DNA from: Certhia americana
Lineage: Eukaryota > Chordata > Aves > Passeriformes > Certhiidae
Direction: 5' to 3'
DNA length: 64,000 bases
Assembly (NCBI GenBank): GCA_018697195.1
Contig: CM031858.1
Coordinates: 76,780,818-76,844,817, forward strand
Of this stretch, positions 1 to 13,092 are shown piece after piece; position 1 is the stretch's first letter; every line of letters begins with the position of its first letter. A model generated the notes under the pieces. It did not search any database, was not told the origin of the DNA, and saw only the letters and a list, made by a program, of their open reading frames with translations. Position numbers and translations under genes: made by a program.

Positions 1-47
1 GGTTGGTTGGTTGGTTGGTTGGTTGGTTGGTTGGTTGGTTGGTTGGT
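1..47. repeat. (GGTT)n microsatellite at window edge
   Basis: Perfect GGTT tetranucleotide repeats run from the first base to about 47, then break into TAGGAGG. The array is cut by the window start, so its full length is unknown. It is not the vertebrate telomere repeat (TTAGGG). Confidence 0.97.
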
Positions 48-419
48 AGGAGGTTTTTGTTCTGTGCTATGCAAGAGGATCAGTCAAGTTAATCATGATG
101 ATCTTCTCTGTCTTCCTCTTAACTCATTATTTTTGAGAAAAAAAAGAGTTACTTTCATGTCTTCATAGATCAGATCTTATAATTTTGTAATGCTATGTTT
201 ATGCCATAGGATTTTTATCTCAGGTCTGTGTCAGTCAGGATTTTTTAAAAATATCATTGGACCAGATAAAAATTTTCACTGATATTTTAATACATTTCAG
301 CTGCTTGTATCAGTGCTTTATGGTCTGAAGAAAGGAACAAGATGTATTATCAACAAATGAAGTCCACATTTCAAAATCAGGAAGCCTGAGTGGGTACTCC
401 AAATTGAATATTTGTCAAA

Positions 420-966
420 TGTCTATTTTTTTTTTTTTAATCACATCTGGGTTTTTTGTGTGAGGTAAATATGAGTGTCTGTGCTGTGCACTGAACTGTA
501 GGAGAATATATTGTGGGAGATTAGGAATGGGGCTGTGGCTGAGCCTCATTCCTAATGGGATGCAGCTCCATACGGCAGGTGAGCAACATTGAAGAAGTGT
601 GGAATGCTGATGTGTATTGACCAACCACAAAAGAGTAAAAGGACACACAGGTGTTATGCATGTGAGAAAGAAAGTTATAAGGAGTTATGAGAGAGAAGAG
701 AAGGGAAGAGAGTTTGTTGGTTGTGCTGTGAGGCAGAAGGGTTAGGTGGTCATGTAAGGGACAAGAAGGGTTGGATGGTTGTGTAAGGGATGGGATGGTC
801 ATGCAGGTGGAAGAAGGAGGTAGAAGTCAGTGTTGCTTGGAGCTGCCCAGGAAGCTTACAGAGAAAAGGTATGTAGATTTTTACCATATAATAATAAACT
901 GATGGTGTCAGTCAGTTTGAGACCACTGTTCAGAGATGACAAGCACTCATGCTAGTGTTTAACACA
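420..966 (+). mobile_element. possible solo LTR of an avian endogenous retrovirus
   Basis: This block differs in texture from its flanks. It begins TGTC and ends AACACA. It holds purine-rich stretches, a tandemly reiterated module rich in GGATGGTTGTG-like words (about 739-810) and an AATAAA at 893-898 close to the 3' end, as expected for a U3-R-U5 layout on the + strand. The 5 bp before (tcaaa) and after (ccaaa) differ at one position, which could be a decayed target duplication. The T-run just inside the proposed 5' end is atypical, so that boundary is uncertain and could lie further in, near 480. No internal retroviral genes flank it. Confidence 0.4.
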
Positions 967-1207
967 CCAAAATGTTGGGGCATAAGATATGGAGAAAAAT
1001 ATTCTACCTTAGTAAAGCTTCAATCCCTTTTCTAGAGTATACAAACCTTTGAATATCTCTGTGGACATTAAAAACATACCTGTCAGTCCTCAGTTCCCCA
1101 TGACTTCTGTTTTCATGGAAGGTAGGTAATGCAATGTACTTGCAATATTATTGTGTCATACTATTTCCTTGAAGGTGCAGGGCAACTGAAGACATGTGCA
1201 AAGCTGT

Positions 1208-1275
1208 CTTCACAGAATCACAGAATATTCTGGAAAGGAATATTGGAAAGGATCTCACAAGGAACATTAAGTTCT
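1208..1275 (-). mobile_element. CR1 LINE 3'-end fragment
   Basis: The stretch starts CACAGAATCACAGAAT, then has a TTGGAAAGGATCTC block. This is the reverse complement of the avian CR1 3' end (GATC..CCTTCCAA..ATTCTGTGATTCTGTG). The copy is very short and diverged, with no coding part. Confidence 0.65.
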
Positions 1276-1580
1276 TTCTGAAAATAACCTTGTTTGTGCT
1301 TTAAAGGAATTATTTCATGTAATTTGCAAAATTTTTATTAATTTTTTTTTTCTAAATAATGAGCATATTTGAGAAATTCTGTCTCTTGGTGTTTGAAGGG
1401 CTTCTTGGGAAAATTTTAATTTAAAAGAGACGCTTTGGTGGAATTTAACATTTGCAGACATCAAGTACTTGACAGGGAAAAAATACATAATTTACCAGGT
1501 AAAAAAAAAATATTTTGCCCAGAAAAAATAGATTAAGCTGCTCTTTCTTCAGAAGGTTTTCAAATCTTGACAAGTTCTGA

Positions 1581-1618
1581 AACTACACCATAAAATAACT
1601 ACACCATAAAATAACTAC
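1581..1618. repeat. 16-bp tandem repeat, about 2.3 copies
   Basis: The unit AACTACACCATAAAAT is repeated head to tail twice, followed by a partial third copy. The identity of the units points to a recent local duplication. Confidence 0.9.
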
Positions 1619-4600
1619 TTTTGTCTTTGTATGATGTATCATTGAAGTAGCTGGTTCGTATATGTTTCCCCCCCAAAAAAGGGGGGGGGGTGTGTTTCCC
1701 CTATTAAGCTAGACATTAATTTTACTTGAATTTTGTGGCAAATTTAAGGTGGTCATTAAGAGGCAGGCAAAAAGTATATTTATAATTGTATAGAAGGAAC
1801 ACTGGATGATACCTTATATTAATCTTTAGGGTGAAGAAGAATATCAGTTGTGTAAGATGCCCTTGGTAGACTCAATAGGTTTTCTTTGAAGCACTTCTTC
1901 CTCTCACGTGTGTTTATGCCACCAGAAATAACACATGGAGGAAAACTTGCGAGGTGCATTTGTGTGCGGCAGCCTATTCATAAATGTGATATTTTGTGTT
2001 TTACGCCTGATAATTTTTATGGATGTGGACACTGACACCATCAGAAGTGATTAAGAGCAAACAAAAGAGCTGTACACCAAGAAACAGAACCTTAAAATTA
2101 TCTATATGTCTTTGTGCTGTAACTACTGTAAGTGTATAGCCAAGCATTTTTGTATCTTAGGAATGCAACAGGTATGCTACAGCAACTGTTGCAAGGGAAA
2201 AGGTTTCTTTTCAGGTTATGTTGTCAGTTCTCAACAAAATCAATCACACACGGTGGGTGAGTAAAGCTGTCCCTGTGTTTATGATCCCTGACTCATTCCA
2301 CGGGTTTTATTTGCTTCCATTTCAAAGACATTTTACTACTTTTGTTCAGCAAATTCTATCTGCACCATAAAGTAACAGTTGCAGCTGTTACAAGTCTGGG
2401 ATTACATATTCCCTGGGCAGTTTTCTTTTCATAGGGACAAGTCTTGAGACATCAAAATTCTGGAAATGCAGAAAATTGATAGAGGTAAGTTGGCCCCAGG
2501 TGACTAAAGGAAATTGGAAGACAAAAGAAGAAATAAAAAATAGATTCCTATTGCTGCAAAGGACCTGCAAAGGACCAGCTGCAATAGTGGTTTCTCTACT
2601 CCCATATGTTTGTGGATCTTGACCTCTTTTGTTAAAGGTGGAATTTTTTCTAGGAAGAGCTTGATAAATGCTTCATACACATGTACATATATAGAAAGGT
2701 GACTTTTGGTGTCAGGGCAACAGTATGGAAAGGGACTGGCATGGCAAAAAAGGGGGAGAGGGCATGAAAAGTGCTGTAGACCTGTAACTTATAGCCTGTT
2801 GTCTCAGCTTTCACTTGCAGACCCTGTGCACTTACGTCCTCTCATCCTACATATTAAGGAAAGCAGAAGATGGACACTAAAATAAGATCTGTAACTGCCT
2901 GAAACTGAATAAAATTTCCTATTTGTGCTTAATTAACGAATTTGCTGAAACGAATTTCTTTGTTGCAAAATCAATATTGAGATGCTGCAGTTTCATTTTT
3001 CAGAGAAAGTCACTGTGAACCCCATGGATGGTGCCTGGAGGGTTGAAAGTTGCTAATGGGAATATCAATTAATAGTGTTCTAGTGACAAGGAGCTCTGCA
3101 ATAATTTCTTGTCTACACTTCTGCCTTAAGTAAATAAACATGAAAAATTAGTAGGTTTTAGTTTCTATCAAAAATCTATCAGAGCTTTACTTAGATCTGA
3201 CATAGGACTCTACAGAGGATAGAAAACTAGGAAATCCTCAGATAACTTGTGTCCTTTGTTATGAACTAGTTCTGTGGAGTTTCTGATCATGTCTTAGCTG
3301 TCATGTGGACCCTGCTGTCTCATCCTGTCCTGCGGTAGCACAAGCAAGAATGCAAGAGGTGTTCTGTTTAACAGAGTTAATGAATGATCATGGAATGCTT
3401 TGGGATGTTCTGCAGCAAATAACAAGTCAAAAGAAAGATGCTGTAAAAGGCAGCTGTAGTACTTTGTAGCAGAGTTCAAATATAGCATGTGCCTGTCTTA
3501 GATAAAAATCTTAGATAATTGCAGGAAATTTGTGGTACAGATGAAATCTAAAAATGCTTAAAACATGTTGTTAGATTTTGGGAGAGTATTTCTTCCAAAT
3601 GATAAATCTGATAAGTCTAATCATAAACATTTATTAGCTTATCTGAAGTTTATATATAAAAATTAAGCAGCAGTTTAATATTTCTTTTGCAGTGGCATGC
3701 TCTTACATTGTCCTCATCTGCTCTCTAGTTACTGTAATTTGAAAAATGTTGGGAAATGATTTGGAAAAGCACTTAGAGCTCAAATTATTGATGTATTGTT
3801 TGTTGGACCCACATTCATGCTCTACCTTTCCACATGTCCAATGTTACAGTGTGCATTTAACATAATTTCAAAGAAACAATAAGCCTACTCAATTTTGAAT
3901 CCTTTGCAAAAGAACATCCTTAATAATCACAATATTTTGATACCTGTCACTTGAGCCCTGTCATGCAAATTTAAATGTTTATTTTCTGGAATGTCGGTGT
4001 TTTGTTACACGTGCAGTTAATGGAAAGTCCTTAGAAACTGCAGAATTTTTTTTTTTTTTTTTTCAGATTATGTGATGTTATGATGTCAGAGATGTCAGTT
4101 TTAAATTTGAAATAAAGTATAAAATTCTGTTAAGTTCATGTTTACCTGTTGCTCAGTAGAATGTTCAAATGACATAAACATTTCCATTTGGAAAACCTAA
4201 ATGTACATTCTTAAATATCAGATTTCCTCTTTCTGTGAGAGTCCTTCAGACTTTGAAACAGACACCACTGACATCTCAAAAGACCTCCATTTAATCTGCC
4301 TGTTATTATAAAGTCCTTCTTTATCCTCTGTATATGCTTTACACATTAATTAAAGAGCTCAGTAATGTAGCAGGAATCCTGAATTTCTTTTATTTTCCCC
4401 TATATAACTCCCCTTCCCTACTCCCCAGCTGAGACTGAAACAGTATCAAAATGGAGTAGTGTTGGGGAAAGGATGTTAAATATTTTTTAAAGTTTAGAAA
4501 GACAACAAAATAGGAATTGAAATAACAATTAGGGGACTGGAGGAAACAGTTAGAAATCATCTGATATTTATTCCAAGTATTTAGTGGAAAATTAGCCATA

Positions 4601-6639
4601 GATATGATATGTTTACACAATCGTCATCTCTCTTCAGACCTTGTATAAGCATTGCGAAAAGCTAATATACTGAAGATGCTATAATTAATGCATGACTCTT
4701 GATACTAAGTGGTGTAAATCTTTATTTATTTATATGATGGCTTGAACTCCATAGAAACTATAGATCCAAGTGTTTTGTCCTCCCTCTGTTTATTGCTGAC
4801 CTTCAAGGTCTAACAAAGAGAAGAGGGCTGCAGTCATCTTAGGTTTGCAGTCTCTTGAGCCAATTCATGAATGACTGCTATGTAATGGGACAAAAAAAGT
4901 GCTGTCCAGTGCTAAAATGCTACTAAACCATATTAAAAAAGCAGTGATGAGTGTTCTCTGTTTGCTTTCATAAAAGGCAAAGATTTTAGGTCAACTTTTG
5001 AACATCTGAACACAGGAGTTTTTTACTTCCTAGCTAGTTGTCAACAGAAGCACCAATGCTTAATTTCACCTTGGAAAATTATTTTGACTCTTCCTTCAGA
5101 TATTGTCTTAAGGATGCTGCTTAGTAAGAAAACAATATCCAGACCAAGTTGATGTACTAAGTAAGTGTGCTGTAACTTTAGGAACATAGAGACAGAAGGC
5201 TTTATCAAGACAAGTGTAATTTGGGAGCAAAATATTTGTAGTATTTTGTGAGGAGGAAAAGTGAACTAACTGGTATTGCAGTATCTCATTCTTCACTTAA
5301 AAAGAGCAGTGCTGCAGATTCCTAGGCTTGACATGAAATTAATTTGTTAATCTGAAACACAGGAACAATGGTGGACTAAGGACATGCTTTTAGGCGAAGC
5401 CATTATCCAAACATATTTTCTTAGCTTATAATGTATATCTAGATAGTTATTTGGTTATGTAGCTCTCTGCATTGTCTGCAAAAAAAACCCACAAACCCCA
5501 TGATAAACATATCCCATAATTCTTGCACACACATCCCCACACCTTTTACTGAAGGTGTTCACAGCACATCTGAAGCTTGCAACTACCACCATTCATGCAA
5601 TGCAATTAACAATTGTCTTTATGCATAAAAGAAAATAAAACTCCCTTCTCCTGTTTTGTAGGTCTCTCTGCATACTGCATAAAATAAAAGCTTTTAAAGT
5701 TGAAATGAAAAGGGAACATATATTTAAAACTGCATAATCATTGAAATATTATGTTATTTTTAATTAGTTTTACAAAGACAGATTGTCCTACTTAGAATTA
5801 TGTGTAATTTTCTTTTTTTTAAAATTTTTGTTTTAGCAGGTTATTGGCAGAGATGAGAAATGCAAGTTTGGGTTTGTTTTTTTTTTTGCCATACAAAGAT
5901 AGCATGCAGTTTATTCCTTTTGTTATTCACAAAACAGGATAACAAGATTAATGACAATTTAGTGTCTCTGTACAGTCAGTTCACCCCTGTCAAGGAGAAT
6001 GTTGAGGCTTCCATTTTTATTCTTCCTTGTCTTTTGCTGCTGTTTGTAAGAATACTAAGCAAGTTAAAGAATGTGTTTGTCAACTAGAACATCTTTCTGT
6101 TCTGCCCTGGGTATTCATCACCAGTCTTACTTTAAAAGTGTGGAATAATGATAAATTTGGGTGCTAGCTGGTCTAATCTGGCTGTCAACCAGCTACCTTG
6201 AGTTGAGATGCTCCTTTATCTTGTGAGACAGATTTGTAAGATATTCATTCTTTAAGTAAAATCAGCTATTTAGCTTTTTTTCCCCATCACCAACAAGGTG
6301 TGATGGTGTTTTGAACTTTATTTATGTTGTAAACAAACAATGAAATCTGCTTCTATCAGCACTTCCATCTTGGAAAACAGAAAACAAAAAAATGTGGTGC
6401 AGTGATTAATGATTGTGATTAACTCTCTAGGGGTTATGGCTTCATGCCCCAGTGATTCTTCTGTCATTATTCTGGATAAGATGCTACATTAAGCACATAT
6501 GCCGTCATCCATACAGCTTGCTAAAAACCTAGAGGTTGACCTTTAGCTTTGTGTTTTTCGTAAATGTATTTTACATGTGTAATGTGAACGTCCTGAGCTG
6601 AAGTAAGAGGAGTTTTGTCCCTGGGTTAAAAGAGTTGAT

Positions 6640-7020
6640 CTTTCCTTTCTACTCAGCACTGGTGGGACTGCACCTGGAGTTCTTTGTTTGCTTCAGTGCT
6701 CCCAAGAACAGCAAACACATGAACTAATTAAAAGGGTCACAAGGTTGATGAAAGTACTGGAGAATCTTCCTTAAAAGGAAAGGTTGAGAGAGCTGAGACT
6801 GTTGAGGCTGAAGAAGACAATCTTCTCTTACACTTTTTATTGTGAGGATGACTGAGCACGATTTTCCTGAGGAGATTTTGTGGCATTGATCACTGGATAT
6901 ATTCAATGTTGCCTGGACCTGATCCTGTGCAACCAGCTAAGGGTGTCCCCATCTGACCAGAGTAGGGCTATACCAAATGATCTCAGGAGGTCCCTTCCAA
7001 CTTCAATCATCCAGATTTTT
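6640..7020 (+). mobile_element. CR1 LINE 3' fragment, plus orientation
   Basis: The order of recognisable CR1 tail blocks is conserved. It runs from the 'ggactgcacctggagt' block through 'ggtcacaaggttgatgaaag' and 'aaggaaaggttgagagagct' to 'ctgatcctgtgcaaccagct'. It ends in the 3' UTR signature 'gatctcaggaggtcccttcc' and a decayed ATTC-like tail. It covers the end of ORF2 and the 3' UTR; the 5' part is missing, as is usual for CR1. Stops and indels break the ORF2 remnant, so it is dead. Short open frames overlapping it on both strands are by-products of the repeat. Confidence 0.88.
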
Positions 7021-7687
7021 CCCAATCCCCTTGTGCTGCCTTATTGGATGGGGGAGGGAAAGGAGAGAAGGAAGTGAAAATGTCATTTGTTTTTGTTGTT
7101 TCTCAGCATGCTACTTTATTTTTAGTTGCCAGTAAATTAAAATAATTTTCCTCAAGTTTCTTTGGTTTTGAGAGTTATGGTGATCTTTGTTTTCTATTGT
7201 GAACCAGAAGATTTTTGGTTTTATTTTCTTCCCTTCTCTGTAGCAATGGAAGAATTAGTGGGTAGTTGGGTTGGGCCTGGTGGTCTGCCAAAGTCAATCC
7301 ACCACAGACATAAATAGAAATAAAACCTTTTAGCTTGATTATAGCTTATTATGTTTCCAATTTATGTTTTAAAAATCAATTAGAGTGTATATTAACAGGA
7401 TAAATGGAAACTGTGATTCACATACCAATTGCCACAGAATATGTCTAGAGAATGATTATGACTTTTTTTTAATTAATCATGTTTTAGGACTAAAGAAGGA
7501 AAAAAATCTTAAAAGTTCTGAAGTCTTGTGTGCAACCCTATACATGTTAAAAATTTCCTTGGTGCTTCCTTAATAGGGAACTCATTAAACGACTATCTGT
7601 TTAAGTTACTCTGTTTAAGAAAGCTCATTTTTCATATTCTTTCAGTCTTCAGCTGTGAAAATCCAATAAATCACTTCTCTACTACAA

Positions 7688-8075
7688 GAAGTTACAGAAT
7701 ATTTGAATGATTTGAGTGAGGATGAACCTGTAAAGTTCCAATTCCTTGCCATGGTCAAGGACACTTTCTGCTAGACCAGTTTGCTCAAAGCCACATCCAC
7801 CCTGGTCTTGAACACAGTTCTTCTGGGCAACCTGCCCCAGGCTATCTCCACCTTTGTCTTAAAAGATTTTCTTCCTCATGTTCAATATAAATGGATTAGA
7901 ACTGTTGACTTTTGTACTGTCACCACAGGCCCTTGATAAAAGGCATCTGTGCCTTTATCATAAGCCCCCCTTATAGGTACTGAAAGGTCACAATATGGTC
8001 TCCCTGAGGCTTTCTTTTTTCCAAACAGAGTTTTTCCACCTCTCTCAGGCTTTTTTCATAGGGGAATTGTTCCAA
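7688..8075 (-). mobile_element. CR1 LINE 3' fragment, minus orientation
   Basis: Read on the + strand, it gives the reverse-complement CR1 order. The blocks are 'gttacagaatatttgaatga' (tail), 'ccatggtcaaggacac', 'gggcaacctgccccaggct', 'gattttcttcctcatgttca', 'gtcaccacaggcccttgata', 'ggtctccctgaggctttctt' and 'ctctctcaggcttttttcat'. It lies about 670 bp from the plus-oriented copy and points the opposite way, so the two are independent insertions. It is 5'-truncated and carries no ORF. Confidence 0.9.
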
Positions 8076-11000
8076 CCAACAACCAAATACTATTGTTTCT
8101 TTGGTACAGATTTGGTCTGCCTACAAGTACATTTTATATGGTAATTTAATTTGCTTACACAATCAAATTATGGGGAAAATTTGTTCTTGCCCTTCTTGCA
8201 ATGTATTAAAATTGTTACATTATTTTATTAGTATCCTGTTTTTTTTGCAGATGTTATTATAAAACAAAGAGTGCTTTTAATTATACAAACAATAACTATT
8301 TAAATACATTAAAAACTTGGGGAAATAAACAACTTACATTTCCATTTTAAAGGTATTATCTGTTACAGCTATTGCTTCACAACATTTGGATTTATGCTGA
8401 AGGAGACTCTTTCTTGAAAAGCAAGCATTTATTTCTGCACTTCAAAAAGATGATTTCATGTACTATGTTTGATCAGGTTATCAAACTCTTCCAGGATACC
8501 TTGAGCTATCCTTATTTCCGACATATGGCTGCCACCATTTATCAGAAGAAAACAGGGTTTGGGAGTGGTAATATTTTGGTACAGCCTTGTCTCTTAACCT
8601 AGAGATGATGTTTTTGAAATTATATTTCTCTTCATGTAGTATTGATAAAGACTTTTAATATTTAAATGAATGGAACAAAAGTATTATCCACCTGTAGAAT
8701 TATTATTATAATTCCTACTTTTTAATACACTCCCTTTTAGAAGAAACTGTAGAATAAAGTATTCTATCAGTGAATACAGATTTAATCCTCCAGTAGAAAT
8801 TTATTCTTATGTCCTTAGAGCTTTGGAGCTGTCATAATCAGCATTATTGTATACAACATGCTTCAGAGAAACTGAAATTAATTTTTTGTAATGAAAACTT
8901 TTTGTATTGTATTGACTTTTGTTCTTTCCTTTTTCTCTATAGTATAAGAGAAACCTTTTTTCTCCTCCTACCTCCCCCCAGCTACTTCATGTTAGTAAAT
9001 TCTACTGCATCCTGCTAAGATTTTAAAAATACTTTTTGATCAATTTTGTCTCCCCTTTCGTCTTGGAAGTCAGGAACACTCTTCAGTGTTCACAGAGTCT
9101 TAGCTGGCAAAAAATTATTCAGGCTTTGTTACCCAGAAGAAAAAGAGGTTGTTGCCAATGCTGTCATTCTCAGAAAAAGATCTGGGAGCACTGATAAACT
9201 TTTGAAAAGGTAAAGTCTATTTCTTAAATTCCATTTCTTCTCACTACCTGATGACCTGTCAATTTGCATAAGCCCAACAAGGTGTAGCATGCAAACCAGG
9301 GTGTTTCAAAATTCCAAAAGTTAACATCCAAGTTCAACTTAAATTGCTTAAAGAAGTCTTCTGATTGCACAAGTCAGCATCTTCTAGTGACTCTTAATAA
9401 AAATTAGACCACTTTGTTTCCTAATACAGGAGCTTTTAAATATATCTCTTCCAAGTGAATTTGGTGAAGTAGTGCCACTTACAGGGAATATCACCTAATT
9501 TGCTATACAAGATTGACCTTTTTGACAATAATTTGTTAACATGCATTTGGCACAGGTTTACAGTGTTAAGTGATTAGACAATCAATACAACTTGATGTGT
9601 GACATAATTAATGCATGTTTCACATTGCTGTGATGATTAGACTATAATCTGAACTGCGTTGAACCCTGCCTGGCTCTATTTAATGCACTTTGTAGATTGC
9701 AACATAACATGCAGTAGTTATATCCATGTAGCCCCTGGAGTTTGTCTGGATTACCTGTGTCAATAAGGACTGGGACAACTGACAGTAAATACTGTAGCTC
9801 TGGAAATAATACAATCAAATTAATTACTTTCTGAGGGGATATTCTAGGTACATCACAGCTTGGTCAGTAGCTATTTCAGAGAAATCTTACTTATCTGTAA
9901 TATATATGCAAGTTGATCAGATGATAGGTGCTTTGAAAATGTTGCCATATTCCTTGTGAATGATGCTTAGGAAGGATGTATCAAGTGACAATAAATGCAA
10001 AAGTTCATGCACACAAACTCTGATATGAAGATTTAGGTATGTAACATTCACTTGCAAGTTCAAAACATTTTATCCATAGCTCAATAAATTAGGTTTTGAG
10101 AATACGGGAACATTGTTCATTATGCACTCCATGTACATAAACTGGAATTAGGTTTATTTTAATCACAGATAATTTTAAAAACTTACAAGGATTCCTTTAG
10201 CTTTTTGAAGAAAGTATGGCTAAATATATATATTTTGATTAATATTTTACCAGTGAATGTTGTGGAAAAATTCACATTGAAGGCTGAAAATTTGTAATTA
10301 CAATTTAGATATTATTTAGTCAATCATATGTGACATGTGAAAGTTTGGGCAAAATTAGACAAAAGTTGAAAGTAATTGTTCTTGATTTTCTTGCCCGTAT
10401 AGCTAAAGGTAGTTTTAGAAAATAATATATTCTGGAAATATGTTCTGGAATCTTCCCACATTCATCAATTTCAGTATTTCTAGAAATTAGTAAGTTAGTC
10501 ATAATAATGATTTCATTTAGGAAATCATCCCTTTGGTTCTTGGCTCTATTGTATAAGTACATAAAAAAGTCTGTAGTATTTATATTAATATTGCAGTTCA
10601 CTCATCAAATATTCCTTTGTCTCTCAGATTTAAATGATGTAATAATCTAGAAAGTGGATTTTAGGCAACATTATAATCCTGCTATCTGAAGGATGTGACT
10701 TTAATGAAGTAATTTTAGTTCTATCTAATTGTTGTTTTATCATTTAGTAGGTATTTTTGACCTGTATGTAGAGTATTATTTGTCCCATGCTTGAATCTTA
10801 GTTTATTTTAGCAATTTCATCTTACTATTTTATTTAGCTTTGATAAAAAAGAATAAAAATCAGTAGAATCAAGTCCTTTCAGTTCACCAAAGAAACCTTC
10901 ATAAAAGGAACTTTAGTCATAGGAAGATTTGGAAAACAACTGTTGGTTTGTTTGTCTGTTTTTATTGATGAGGATTTTTGTGTAGTGTTGCTTGTGTAGT

Positions 11001-11945
11001 GTAGCCTAAGCTTAAGTTAAGTAGCTCTTTTACTCAATAGCGCCTTTCATGTAATACTAACCTGGAGATGAGGTTAGAAAGAACTTGAGAAGGTCAATAA
11101 AATCTGTTTTATTTAAGATTTATGTGCATTAGGAGGAAAGAAATCTCCAAGTGAGAGTTACGAGGTTTGCTTGCTCTTTGAGGTCAGTTACCCTGTGAAT
11201 GGTCCTTAGAGGTCCTGTAAAAGGGATAGTAACAAGCTCTTACCCTTGACTGAAATGTGAGAAATGTCACTGGGAAGCTGGTGCTTGATGCTAAAAATAT
11301 TGGAAGAAAAACGTTTTTCATCTCTGGCTTAATAAGATTCATGTGGTCAAGTAGATATACTCTAGATTTTTAATGTTTTGGGGGCTTAATTTTTATTTTA
11401 TTTTCCTTGAAAGGAAAGGTATATGCAGGACATTATTTGATATGCTAGTTCAAGCTAGCAGTGGTATCCTTGCAAGGATACCTTGACTAAGGTGAACTCC
11501 TGGCATTTCTTAATGTTTCTTGAAACAGAAGGATGCTTTTGTTAAAGGAGAAAACTTTTGTTGGAAGTATCTTAATTAAAAAGCTAGAAAGTATAGGTAG
11601 CCACCCAGTCTTTCTCAGCTTATTTTGATGGGCACTGAGAAAAAACTGAGGAATGAGCTTTGCAGAAATCATGCAAAATATTATGAAGCTATCAAGATAG
11701 GTTTTATTTGTGGTTGTATTATAATGCATTTAATAAGTCATGGTGTTTTAAGTTTAAATTGGTCTCACTTAACATTTGCAGCTTAACTTACCAGCCTAAC
11801 TTGAATCTTAGGAAAGGAGAGCAAGCCCTCAAAATTAATGTAGAGTGTGTTTCTTTGTTTTAGTAGTTGTAGAATTTTGAATTTCTTCCTGTGATCATGA
11901 CCTTAGTCATCTAACTAAGACTTCAGACTTTTAATTCATTTGGGT
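8076..11945. other. non-coding AT-rich stretch with possible conserved elements
   Basis: No gene or recent repeat is visible. The part around 9585-9740 has mixed, non-repetitive composition with homeodomain-type TAAT words and a GATTAGACTATAATCT quasi-palindrome, which resembles vertebrate conserved non-coding DNA. A perfect 20-bp palindrome lies at 11463-11482. The open frames are short and unconvincing. Confidence 0.6.
11463..11482. repeat. perfect 20-bp palindrome
   Basis: GGTATCCTTGCAAGGATACC reads the same on both strands with no spacer. A CCTTG half-site follows immediately (CCTTGACTAAGG). It could be a dimeric protein-binding site or a chance/quasi-palindrome product. No known factor matches it with certainty. 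Confidence 0.9.
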
Positions 11946-11954
11946 TTTGTTACT

Positions 11955-12474
11955 AACACAGGTAAACAGGGTCCCTCACAATGTGTTAATAGCTAGAAAT
12001 GCTTTGATGAATGCCACTGTTTTGGCTTTTGCTGAGCAGTGCTGGCACAGCACCAGCATTGTCTTTTCACCAGTAGTCCAGAGGATGGACAAGATCTTGG
12101 GAAAGGACACAACCAAGTCAGCTGACCCAGTCAGAGGGGATATTCCATAGCATATGGTATCAGCTCAAATACAATTGTTAAGAAAAAGGAGGAAGAAGTG
12201 GAGCATTCAATACTTACAATACCTACCTTCCAGACCAACTGCTACACATTCTGATGCCATGCTTCCTGGTAAGTGGATGAGCATTCCTTGCTGGTGGGAA
12301 ATAGAGAAAAACTTTTTTTTCTTTTCTTGTATCCATGTAACTATTGTTTTTGTTTAGTAAACTATCTTTCTCTTGATCTACAAGAGGTTTTTTTTCCATC
12401 TAGTTTTCTCCCACCTCTGAGAGATAGAGTGGTTTGTTGGGCATCTGGTGTCCACCTAAGGTCAACATACCACA
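11955..12474 (+). mobile_element. solo LTR of an avian ERVL-like retrovirus, plus orientation
   Basis: The block order matches a passerine LTR family that I recognise and that recurs in inverted orientation at 29263-29829. The order is 'gctgagcagtgctggcacag', 'gggaaaggacacaacc', 'agctgacccagtca', 'ggggatattccatagcatat', 'gtaagtggatgagcattcct', a T-rich block with 'tagtaaactatctttctc', and the terminus 'ggtcaacataccaca'. In this family the terminus is the 3' LTR edge. The 5' edge is degraded and placed only roughly. No gag, pol or env flanks it, so it is a solo LTR. The short frames at 11947-12357 run through it and are not genes. Confidence 0.75.
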
Positions 12475-12967
12475 GTTGTTACTTCCCTTACCTGTCCTCT
12501 TAAAAGAGGAAAATTTGGGGAATTCTAAAATTCTCAGATTTTTCCTGTCCAAGATCTTTGTTGTTACTTTGATGAAGGCAAAAATATAAACTTGGGAGGT
12601 TGGCTGCATGAGTCTTACAGACAGTAAGGCAGCACCAGCAAGCACATACTAATAAACAAAAAAAAAATGAAATGTTTTGGAGAAAACAATTTGTTGGTTT
12701 GGGGGTTTTAGTGTGAAATGTGAATGTAATTATTAATTAATAATTAATGTAATTATTAAAAAATTTGTTCTTAACATTTTTCTAAGCAAGGTATTTGCAT
12801 GGTTATGGGAGCTTACCTAAGCTAGGAAGGAAACTTCATTCTGTAAATGTAGTGATTTTTTATCTCTATGAGATGCCTGCATTTAGAAAAAGAGTTACTA
12901 AGTGACTGGGCACTGCAATGGGGACTTTTCAAGAATTTTCTCTGTTACCAATTCCCAGAGCAAACAG
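12475..12967. other. non-coding spacer
   Basis: No gene is supported. It includes a strongly AT-rich self-complementary stretch at about 12727-12763, built from TAATTATTAATTAATAATTA words. Confidence 0.6.
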
Positions 12968-13092
12968 TTTGGTATGGGTTTGTTTGTGGGGTTTTTGTTT
13001 GGTTTTTTATTTTTTGTTTGTTTTTTGGTTTTTTTGTTTGTTTTTTGTTTGTTGGGGGTTTTTGTTTGGTTTTTTTTGTTTTGTTTTTTAAT
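12968..13092. repeat. T/G-rich low-complexity tract
   Basis: About 125 bases are almost entirely T and G, made of TTTG, GGTTTTT and TTTGTTTG words. The open frames crossing it translate to F/G/V/C-rich strings (or K/N/T/P-rich on the other strand) with no domain, so they are composition artefacts. Similar tracts recur through the window, mostly with T and G on the + strand. Confidence 0.92.

Larger units (their letters stand above)
967..6639. other. non-coding AT-rich stretch
   Basis: No gene is supported. It holds one short CR1 piece and a 16-bp tandem repeat (listed separately), a C7-A6-G10 homopolymer cluster at 1668-1690, an 11-bp tandem duplication (GCAAAGGACCT/GCAAAGGACCA, about 2555-2577) and a T17-like run near 4047. 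The open frames here are short and have no splice or codon evidence. Confidence 0.7.

Noticed and set aside
1..47. Telomeric repeat
   Set aside because: The unit is GGTT, not TTAGGG.
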